Assembly (NCBI RefSeq): GCF_001467525.1
Contig: NZ_LNXS01000019.1
Coordinates: 124,001-188,000, forward strand
DNA: 64,000 nt
Direction of reading: 5' to 3'
Origin: Legionella anisa
GTDB lineage: Bacteria > Pseudomonadota > Gammaproteobacteria > Legionellales > Legionellaceae
In this document: positions 54,967-61,301 of the stretch, in pieces
How positions within the stretch are numbered: the stretch's first letter is position 1
Layout of the letters: the number at the start of each line of letters is the position of its first letter
Made by a program: the position numbers and the translations under genes
The notes under the pieces: model-generated
Seen by the model: only the letters and a program-made list of their open reading frames with translations
The model's database searches: none
Told to the model about the DNA's origin: nothing

Positions 54967-56093
54967 GGCTCTAACTCCTGCATTTGTCGGGGTGTTAACT
55001 TAACTTCTTTTATAGCAATTTCCAAAGCTTTAATCGCCTCATCTATCATAGGCACCAAAGAACGCCGTCCCATTTCTTTCTCTGCTTTCCAGTGAGCGAA
55101 AGGGCCTGCAACTTCTGAAAAAGGTGTTTGCCTACCAACACAATTGAGCATATACCATAAACGCCTATCAACGGGTCTTAACCATAAAAACTCAGAACTC
55201 GGAACAACCCCATCCATCCGGGCTTTTTCAAGTAAAGAAGCCATTATACTTAAAGTATAGGCATGTTTTGTAACAACTTCCTGGATAAGTTCTGTATTTT
55301 TATATTTTTCTATTGTAGGCCTAGCTACACTATAATCCGGTTTTCCTGCAACATAAGATTTATCTAACGTTGATAAAATAGTGTTGGCCGCATCTCTATC
55401 TCGATTAATACGGGCAATAAACACAGCAGCTAATGCATAAGCTTGTGGTGAACAATGCTCGAAACCATCCCAGTAAGGACCTAATTGTAGGGTAAAAACT
55501 CGTTTTGCATCGCCTCGCCGTATCCCAGCAGTCATCTCTTGTCCAGGTACCGGATCGTCCAATAACACATCTTCTTTTTTTAATAAATTGTATTTACGTG
55601 CAAATTCCATTGGCGTCAGCGCCATTGCCCAAGGGCCTTGATTTATATCCTGGTCTACTAAATCTTCTTTAACTACAGGCATAATTGCAGGCCAGTTAAA
55701 TTGCTCCTGTTCCCGTAATTTTTTCATATCATAAACTTTACGAAACTTTAGGGTGATATTTGACTGATAGAGTAAAACTGCCAAAACAAGCAGGACAAGA
55801 ACCACGGGATAACGCATAAAATCACCAACAGCACGCGTTGTTTCCATCAGCTGCTCCCAATTTACTGCATTGGGATCTATAGTTTGCATGATTTGAATCA
55901 AGCTTGCTAGCTGATCACTGTGAACAAACAAATTAACCAGTTTTGCCTGCCAAATGTTAATTTGAAAAACAAACATCACAATGTACTGATGTCCCATTTT
56001 CCAAATAAAAAACACAGTAATAAATAATAGTACCATCACCCATATTGGGCCCATGCCACTATCTTGACCTTGTTGTTGCGGTTGTTGTGCCAT
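54963..56093 (-). CDS. icmP: Coupling-complex protein IcmP (DotM)
   Basis: DotM forms the coupling complex with DotL and binds glutamate-rich (E-block) signals of some effectors. The 376-residue product equals the L. pneumophila length. It has a Gln-rich start, membrane segments (PIWVMVLLFITVFFIWKMG, YPVVLVLLVLAVLLYQSN) and a conserved cytoplasmic domain (RIRRGDAKRVFTLQLGPYW-type segment, later LWLRPVDRRLWYMLNCVG). It overlaps icmO by four bases. A dispersed repeat separates it from icmQ. Confidence 0.97.
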   Translation of the reverse strand: MAQQPQQQGQDSGMGPIWVMVLLFITVFFIWKMGHQYIVMFVFQINIWQAKLVNLFVHSDQLASLIQIMQTIDPNAVNWEQLMETTRAVGDFMRYPVVLVLLVLAVLLYQSNITLKFRKVYDMKKLREQEQFNWPAIMPVVKEDLVDQDINQGPWAMALTPMEFARKYNLLKKEDVLLDDPVPGQEMTAGIRRGDAKRVFTLQLGPYWDGFEHCSPQAYALAAVFIARINRDRDAANTILSTLDKSYVAGKPDYSVARPTIEKYKNTELIQEVVTKHAYTLSIMASLLEKARMDGVVPSSEFLWLRPVDRRLWYMLNCVGRQTPFSEVAGPFAHWKAEKEMGRRSLVPMIDEAIKALEIAIKEVKLTPRQMQELEP

Positions 56094-56213
56094 TAGCGAT
56101 TACTTCAAAATAGTTTGTTTCTTTCTAAGTATATACTGCTCTAGGATAATTTTGCGAGAGATTCGCAAGTAATACTGTACATGACTATAAAGAGGCATGT
56201 TAAAACAGAATCA

Positions 56214-56362
56214 TTAGACCTCTTTCCAAACTCGCTGTGGTGAGGGAAGTGCAAGGAGACACGAAGCGCAGAACCGGAGTGTACACGACGCCAGTACATG
56301 AGGATTCGAGCACCGTATCGACGAAGCAATTCCCCGCCACAGTAGAGTTTGGAAAAGGTCTA
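56214..56362. repeat. Dispersed element with terminal inverted repeats (copy 2), icmQ-icmP gap
   Basis: The left end TTAGACCTCTTTCCAAACTC, followed by GCTGTGG, is mirrored at the right by CCACAGTAGAGTTTGGAAAAG and GTCTA. The centre shares CACGAAGCGCAGAACCGGAGTGTA with the element at 35890. The last three bases, CTA, are the complement of the icmQ stop codon TAG, so the element reaches into the gene end. The rest of the gap (56094-56213) has no gene. Confidence 0.78.
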
Positions 56363-56938
56363 TTGTTCTTTAATCAAACGACCACGTGAATACTTATAAA
56401 CACCGCTTAGATGAACAAAACGGGTAATATTCTCAACATTTAAAGCCCTATCCTTTAGCGTAAGTAAGGGGCTACCTAATTTGTCAGACAGCGTTTTATC
56501 AGCAGAAAGATTAATTATATCCGTTTTATTAATGTAAATAGCGACATAAGCCTCATTCTGTTTGTTTTCTTTTGATTTGATTAACGCTTGTACTTGCTCT
56601 TCATCTGCATAGATGGGGCGAGAAATCATTTGCCGCGGCAAATTAATGATTATTCTTTCCCAAGACTGAAGATTGGACCCATCTGAAGAATATAAAGAAA
56701 CAAAAACCTCTTGCTGGCCGCCTCTTAGAGCAAGACGGTTTGCTAAATGGGCATCTGATTGAATTTGTGCCTGGCTGCGCTCATTAATTTTTTTGGCAAA
56801 CCCATCACGAATTCCAATTAAACGATTACCAATTGACCGTAGAAAATTCGACTTATCCCAAGGGCCATTTTGAATTGCATAATCCAATGCCTTAAGAATC
56901 GCATCATTATGCTCTTTAGTGAAAGTATTTTTTTCCAT
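56360..56938 (-). CDS. icmQ: Dot/Icm pore-forming protein IcmQ
   Basis: IcmQ is a soluble protein that inserts into membranes, forms pores and binds NAD, and is kept in check by IcmR. The product is 192 residues from the ATG at 56938, close to the 191 of L. pneumophila; an upstream in-frame ATG at 56971 adds 11 unlikely residues. The N-terminal IcmR-binding region (HNDAILKALDYAIQNGPWDK, then SNFLRSIGNRLIGIRDGFAKK) is conserved, and the C-terminal ADP-ribosyltransferase-like domain follows. The stop TAG lies in the terminal repeat of the element at 56214-56362. Confidence 0.95.
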   Translation of the reverse strand: MEKNTFTKEHNDAILKALDYAIQNGPWDKSNFLRSIGNRLIGIRDGFAKKINERSQAQIQSDAHLANRLALRGGQQEVFVSLYSSDGSNLQSWERIIINLPRQMISRPIYADEEQVQALIKSKENKQNEAYVAIYINKTDIINLSADKTLSDKLGSPLLTLKDRALNVENITRFVHLSGVYKYSRGRLIKEQ

Positions 56939-57017
56939 AAATCCAAAATTTAAGAATAAAACGTTCTGCAAAAAATCAATGCAGTATTATGGAGTATAAC
57001 AGTAATTTCGATTATAT

Positions 57018-57060
57018 AAAAAAGATAAAATTCACAAAGAGCTAGGGACCTCTTTGTGAA
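57018..57060 (-). terminator. Terminator after the icmR-like gene
   Basis: TTCACAAAGAG and its exact complement form an 11-base stem with an eight-base loop, followed on the minus strand by TTTTATCTTTTTT. It lies 42 bases after the stop of the icmR-like gene and upstream of icmQ, so it should end or attenuate the icmT-S-FIR transcript. Confidence 0.75.
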
Positions 57061-57102
57061 TGCTGAAAAAAATAATTAAATTGTACTCGATGATTCCTAA
57101 AC

Positions 57103-57441
57103 TCAACTACCTGAAGTCAATCCAAAACCAGTTCTCTCTTCAGCAACCTGTTCAATTTCTTGAGTGGTTTGTTCTTGCCTAGCTTCTTGAAGTTGTTCTT
57201 TAACGCCAGGTATTTGTTGCTTCGCCTCTTGAGTTTGTAGGGCTTCTTGTGGCAATGCAGCAGGGCCTTGGTCATGGACCTTAAGTACAACATCTACGAA
57301 CTTCTCTGCCTCAGTAAGGTCAGATACATCGCGACCACTTTGCTTCATCGCTGATACCATTTTTTCCACTGGGTTTTTGATTTCAGTAGTAACCTTGTTC
57401 TTTAAATCTTGCCCGCCATGCTCGTTTTTAAAAAATGCCAT
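57103..57441 (-). CDS. Functional homologue of IcmR (FIR protein)
   Basis: The 112-residue product has no clear similarity to L. pneumophila IcmR. However, it occupies the icmR position between icmS and icmQ, where each Legionella group carries its own small FIR gene whose product chaperones IcmQ. It has an amphipathic N-terminal helix region (LKNKVTTEIKNPVEKMVSAM and on to DLTEAEKFVDVVLKV), the part expected to bind IcmQ, and a Glu/Gln-rich C-terminal half (KQQIPGVKEQLQEARQEQTT). A GGGG ribosome-binding site precedes the ATG. Its identity as a FIR rests on position and size. Confidence 0.75.
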   Translation of the reverse strand: MAFFKNEHGGQDLKNKVTTEIKNPVEKMVSAMKQSGRDVSDLTEAEKFVDVVLKVHDQGPAALPQEALQTQEAKQQIPGVKEQLQEARQEQTTQEIEQVAEERTGFGLTSGS

Positions 57442-57561
57442 AACGTTTACCCCTAAACCATAAAATCTTTAATTAACATAAGTCTATCAAAATCAATTAT
57501 AAATGCATCTAAAATTACCATTACTTACGATTTCTTTACAATATATTTTAATAAAACACAT

Positions 57562-57906
57562 CTAGTCGTACATCAACTCATCCAAAGGGGTATAATCACG
57601 ACTTGGCCCACCTTGAATTAACTCATTTAATACGTCAGTCATACACAACAAACGTAACACATTAGGCGTTACTTCATCAAAAACGACTCTGAGTCCTAAC
57701 AAGGCTCCTTCTGCCTCATCAAATGTAGCTCCCAAACCATATCCAAGGCATAAAGAACACAATTGATCGGCTCGTTTTGCAATTGCTGGTAACAACCCTG
57801 TATCTGCAAAAACCTCCTCATAACTCACAAATCTATCATTAAGATAAAATTTTGCGTTCAAACTTGCGGCTATAACGGACATACATTTACTAATATCACG
57901 TTCCAT
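57562..57906 (-). CDS. icmS: Dot/Icm adaptor protein IcmS
   Basis: IcmS is a small acidic chaperone that pairs with IcmW or LvgA and delivers a subset of effectors to DotL. The 114 residues equal the L. pneumophila length. Conserved stretches include MERDISKCMSVIAASLNAKF, LCSLCLGYGLGATFDEAEGA and VLRLLCMTDVLNELIQ. Its ATG is two bases after the restored icmT stop, so the two genes form a tight pair. Confidence 0.97.
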   Translation of the reverse strand: MERDISKCMSVIAASLNAKFYLNDRFVSYEEVFADTGLLPAIAKRADQLCSLCLGYGLGATFDEAEGALLGLRVVFDEVTPNVLRLLCMTDVLNELIQGGPSRDYTPLDELMYD

Positions 57907-57907
57907 A

Positions 57908-58164
57908 CTATCGCCACCACGGTTTTGAAGACTTAATCGATCCTGCCAAAGTGCTCCTTATCCATCTTAAAAAAACCGGGACTGTAAAACCGTAATGCTC
58001 AATGATGCCAAAAAAACTGCAGAGATTAAAACCAGTATCCCTGTCCAAATTCTAATATGCATTAGAAATAAAAAAATTGGAAACGCAGCTCGAGCATCAA
58101 CTATAAAAAAACGTGCGCTGCGCGCAGAATCCCTCCAATGTGCAGTTTCAGCAAATCCTGCCAT
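57908..58164 (-). pseudogene. icmT: IcmT (DotS), frameshifted in a poly-T tract
   Basis: IcmT is a small inner-membrane Dot/Icm protein needed for secretion and, through its C-terminus, for pore-mediated egress. The frame from ATG 58164 (GAGG upstream) reads MAGFAETAHWRDSARSARFF, through the membrane segment to LISAVF, then changes to LASLSITVLQSRFF and stops at 57967 after 65 residues. In the next frame the typical ending follows: GIIEHYGFTVPVFLRWIRST, then LAGSIKSSKPWWR, with a TAG at 57908-57910 two bases before icmS. One extra T in the seven-T run (58010-58016) would join the two parts into 85 residues, close to the L. pneumophila 86. It could be a real mutation, slippage-corrected expression or a sequencing error. 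Confidence 0.88.
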
Positions 58165-58314
58165 ATTCAAGCCTCAAAAAATAATACTTCTTTCTAAAAA
58201 GTATATACCTAAATTTGGGCTTTAGCATCGTTGTTTTTAGTAAAAATTAATAATATTTTTACAACGATTTGCTCTATTAATAAATATTATGTTTATGAAT
58301 TAACATTTAAAACA

Positions 58315-58340
58315 TAGCCCTCTCCGGATAGAGAGGGCTA
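58315..58340 (-). terminator. Hairpin after the small gene upstream of icmT
   Basis: TAGCCCTCTC and GAGAGGGCTA pair exactly around a six-base loop, followed on the minus strand by ATGTTTTAAA. It sits 46 bases after the stop of the 73-residue gene and would separate it from icmT, whose promoter should lie between 58165 and 58314. Confidence 0.55.
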
Positions 58341-58386
58341 AATGACTACGGATGATTGCTTATTTTTAATACGGATGACCACTAAA

Positions 58387-58608
58387 TTACTTTTTATCCA
58401 TCGGAGAATATCCTTTTGAAAAAGACGGTCCTAAAATATTGGTTAGGACATTTTTCATTTCCTCAGATGGTTTTGCAGAGGGTACTAATTGAGGTACAGC
58501 AAACTCTTGTCCAACTTCCTCTATTTCCTGCGAGACTTCCTCAAGACGGGAATTACTCTGTCCAGCAGCCAGTTTTCCTAACATTTTAGAAGTACTGTAT
58601 TGACTCAT
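58387..58608 (-). CDS. Small hypothetical protein (73 residues) upstream of icmT
   Basis: I do not recognise a family. The start has a strong GAGGAG ribosome-binding site, which supports a real gene. The product is soluble with a Glu-rich middle (RLEEVSQEIEEVGQEFAVPQ) and a Ser/Lys-rich end (GPSFSKGYSPMDKK), and it has no Cys or membrane segment. It points the same way as icmT but is set apart by a hairpin. Size and Glu-rich character are similar to the FIR protein, without visible homology. A role in secretion is possible but unsupported. Confidence 0.65.
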   Translation of the reverse strand: MSQYSTSKMLGKLAAGQSNSRLEEVSQEIEEVGQEFAVPQLVPSAKPSEEMKNVLTNILGPSFSKGYSPMDKK

Positions 58609-58823
58609 CTGAACTCCTCTTATTACACCAATACTACTAAATTAGCATATACAACTTAAGGAATTATTAACACAATTATTTTTTTTATAAAAAATACTAT
58701 TGAGTAGTGAGTCTGTTTTACGTTATGTTTAAAACTGCCTATAAGAAAATAGGTTCAATTGTCATTTATGGATGAATGCAATTGCTCACCTGACAGAAAA
58801 AGTCAGAGCGATTGAGAAACGAT

Positions 58824-58845
58824 GGAGTCTAGGTCATGAGACTCC
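58824..58845 (+). promoter_or_regulatory. Leader hairpin next to the csp ribosome-binding site
   Basis: GGAGTCT pairs with AGACTCC around an eight-base loop, ending five bases before the AGGAGG at 58851-58856. Its position in the 5' leader of a cold-shock gene suggests control of translation by RNA folding, as is known for cspA leaders. Confidence 0.45.
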
Positions 58846-58860
58846 GGAAAAGGAGGAAAT

Positions 58861-59091
58861 ATGGCTAAAGGTGAAGTGAAATGGTTTAATAATGCCAAAG
58901 GCTGGGGGTTTATTATTCCAGAAAATGGTGGCGATGATATTTTTGTTCATTTCTCATCGATTCATGGTACAGGCTATAAAACATTAGTTCCCGGACAAGT
59001 AGTCAATTATGATGTGGAACAAGGTGACAAAGGTCTACACGCAGCTAATGTAATCGTACTCAATGAAAATGCTGAGGCTGAGACGGCTTAA
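58861..59091 (+). CDS. Cold-shock protein (CspA family)
   Basis: A 76-residue single cold-shock domain protein that binds single-stranded RNA and DNA. The RNP1-like motif is KGWGFIIP and RNP2 is [10 protein letters not shown], both within the five-strand OB fold. The start has a very strong ribosome-binding site (AAAGGAGGAAAT). The 252-base gap upstream is shared with the divergent 73-residue gene and includes a long leader with at least two hairpins. Which of the several Legionella csp paralogues it is cannot be told. Confidence 0.93.
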   Translation: MAKGEVKWFNNAKGWGFIIPENGGDDIFVHFSSIHGTGYKTLVPGQVVNYDVEQGDKGLHAANVIVLNENAEAETA

Positions 59092-59222
59092 TTAAATTAA
59101 CGCAGTATCGTCGTGGTGCTGCGTCCATAAAGCCATAGCAGAATAAATTTTGAACAAATACTGAATTAAGAACCATCTTCATGTATGATGGCCTTATTCT
59201 ATTTAAGGTCAGTAAATTGCTG

Positions 59223-60242
59223 ATGAAGCGTGGTTTATTACTTATAAATCTTGGGACCCCTAACAGTACAGATACTTCATCTGTCCGGAGTTATTTGCGC
59301 GAATTTCTTACTGATAAGCGAGTCATCGATCTCCCTGCCTTCCTTCGCTATATATTGGTTTATCTGTTTATTTTACCGTTCCGCTCAAAGCGTTCTGCCC
59401 GTGCTTATCAATCCATATGGACTGAACAGGGTTCTCCTTTGCTATTTCATAGCCAGAATTTAATGAATGAGGTACAAAAAGAAGTTGGATCAGAACACGT
59501 AATTGCTCTTGGCATGCGTTATGGGACTCCCTCTATCACCACCGCTTTAAATCAGTTAAAGCAATGCGAATCCATTACTATTTTGCCTTTATATCCACAA
59601 TATTCATCAGCGGCTAATGGATCATCCATTGCTGAAGCCATGCGTATTCTCAGTTCTTGGGATCTGGTTCCATCAATCAAAATCATAAGTGATTTTTTTC
59701 AACATCCAGCGTACCTTAAAGCACAAGCTCAAACCATTAAAACTTATCTTCAAGAGCAAACGCATGTTCTTTTTAGTTATCACGGAATTCCTGAGCGCCA
59801 AATTACAAAAAGTAGTTGCAAATCAATTTGTACCGAATCTTGTCCCGCTTTAACAGATAATATCCAGAGATGTTATAGGGCTCAATGTCATCAGAGTAGT
59901 CGTTTATTAGCAAGTGAACTGGGCTTATCTAAGAATAGTTACAGTACCGCTTTTCAATCAAGATTGGGTAAAACACCCTGGATAAAACCTTATACTGATC
60001 ACCTTCTTGCTGAATTGATTGCTAAAGGGATTAAAAAACTAGTTATTGTTTGTCCTTCTTTTGTTGCTGACTGTTTGGAAACACTGGAAGAAATAGGCAT
60101 ACGTCTTAAAAAACAATGGGTAACACTTGGTGGTGAAGAATTAATTATCGTTCCGAGTATGAATAATGATCCTTTATGGATAAAGGCCATAATCGCAATA
60201 GCACAAATGCAATCCGATTCCCAATTTAGGAGTATTTCGTGA
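59223..60242 (+). CDS. hemH: Ferrochelatase HemH
   Basis: Ferrochelatase inserts Fe2+ into protoporphyrin IX in the last step of haem synthesis. I chose the ATG at 59223 (339 residues, MKRGLLLINLGTPNS), which matches the family start; a frame from 59181 adds 14 residues. Motifs present are GMRYGTPSI, LPLYPQYSS, the catalytic FSYHGIPERQ with its His, and CPSFVADCLETLEEI with its Glu. Five cysteines cluster at C199, C203, C207, C217 and C222 (CKSICTESC and CYRAQC), which could hold an iron-sulfur cluster as in some bacterial ferrochelatases. The stop overlaps the GTG of the next gene (GTGA). Confidence 0.94.
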   Translation: MKRGLLLINLGTPNSTDTSSVRSYLREFLTDKRVIDLPAFLRYILVYLFILPFRSKRSARAYQSIWTEQGSPLLFHSQNLMNEVQKEVGSEHVIALGMRYGTPSITTALNQLKQCESITILPLYPQYSSAANGSSIAEAMRILSSWDLVPSIKIISDFFQHPAYLKAQAQTIKTYLQEQTHVLFSYHGIPERQITKSSCKSICTESCPALTDNIQRCYRAQCHQSSRLLASELGLSKNSYSTAFQSRLGKTPWIKPYTDHLLAELIAKGIKKLVIVCPSFVADCLETLEEIGIRLKKQWVTLGGEELIIVPSMNNDPLWIKAIIAIAQMQSDSQFRSIS

Positions 60243-61291
60243 ATCTGCAATTAATCATCCCCAAAATAAGGAATGTTCTACGTTCCAAATATAAGATTAT
60301 TGGATTATCGAGTATACTTCTTACCGCCTTAGGCATTTACTACCTATTTTATTATCAGGCAAAATCCCCCCCTCCCCAACCCCCTAAAATAGTCGAAACA
60401 GTGACTGTAACACCGACTACAATTGAAAAAACAATAAAGCTCATAGGGACTATCCGTCCCAAACATGCAACTGTTCTTGTTGCTAAAGGGTCTGGAATGC
60501 TTGACACCCTCATAAGTTCAGGGCAAACAGTCGAAAAAGGAGATTTAATTGCTAAAATAATTAATCCAGACATTGAACGAAGCTACCAACTCTCTAAAGA
60601 AACAGAACAACTGGAAAACACTCAATACCGACGTCTTAAAAATTTGCAAAAACCAGGATTTGTGAGTGCAAGGGAGGTAGAAGAGAAAAAAAGAATCTGG
60701 ATCGACACACAAAAAGAAAAAGCCAGAACCAAAATCGAACTCAAAAACATGCGTTTTTATGCGCCATTTGACGGGGTAATTGGTGCATTTAAAATTAAGG
60801 AAGGAGCCCAAGTCACCGAAGGTGCGCCTGTAGTGAGTATTTATGATCCTAACTCATTAACCGTTGAACTTGATGTGCCCTGCACTAATACTCTTTCAAT
60901 TAAAGAAAACCAACCTGTTTATATATTGAACCAACTTTATCATTTAAGTCATGTACAGAAAATGATAGACGATGAAACACATATGTGTCCTGCGGACGTC
61001 GATATCCAATGCACTCACTGCTTAGTTGGCGCAAGCGTATCCGCTCTGCTCGTAGTGAAGAAAAAAACAGGGGCATTAGTCATTCCAACACAGGCCTTAT
61101 TTCTCAAACAAGGTAAAACACATGTTTATAAGGTTGTTAATAAAAAAATAGAGCTCGTTGCTGTCAAAACAGGGATACAAGAAAAAGATAAGGTAGAAAT
61201 TATTTCAGGAATACAATCCGGGGAGCACATAGTGAGTAAGAGCCCGGAACGATTATATCCAGGACTGGAAATATCAATTTATAAAGGCTAG
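60239..61291 (+). CDS. RND efflux periplasmic adaptor (membrane fusion protein)
   Basis: A 350-residue HlyD/AcrA-type adaptor that links an RND pump to an outer-membrane channel. It has an N-terminal membrane anchor (IIGLSSILLTALGIYYLFYY), a proline-rich linker, a lipoyl domain (HATVLVAKGSGMLDTLISSG), a short hairpin (QLSKETEQLENTQYRRLKNL), a beta-barrel domain and a membrane-proximal domain. Unusually, it has three cysteines in the barrel (C250, C258, C261, in HMCPADVDIQCTHC) together with histidines. The GTG start overlaps the hemH stop, and the pump gene begins 11 bases after its end. Confidence 0.9.
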   Translation: MNLQLIIPKIRNVLRSKYKIIGLSSILLTALGIYYLFYYQAKSPPPQPPKIVETVTVTPTTIEKTIKLIGTIRPKHATVLVAKGSGMLDTLISSGQTVEKGDLIAKIINPDIERSYQLSKETEQLENTQYRRLKNLQKPGFVSAREVEEKKRIWIDTQKEKARTKIELKNMRFYAPFDGVIGAFKIKEGAQVTEGAPVVSIYDPNSLTVELDVPCTNTLSIKENQPVYILNQLYHLSHVQKMIDDETHMCPADVDIQCTHCLVGASVSALLVVKKKTGALVIPTQALFLKQGKTHVYKVVNKKIELVAVKTGIQEKDKVEIISGIQSGEHIVSKSPERLYPGLEISIYKG

Positions 61292-61301
61292 CTACCCTGT
61301 T

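Noticed and set aside
56141..56329. 62-codon minus-strand frame between icmQ and icmP
   Set aside because: It lies mostly inside the dispersed inverted-repeat element and has no ribosome-binding site.
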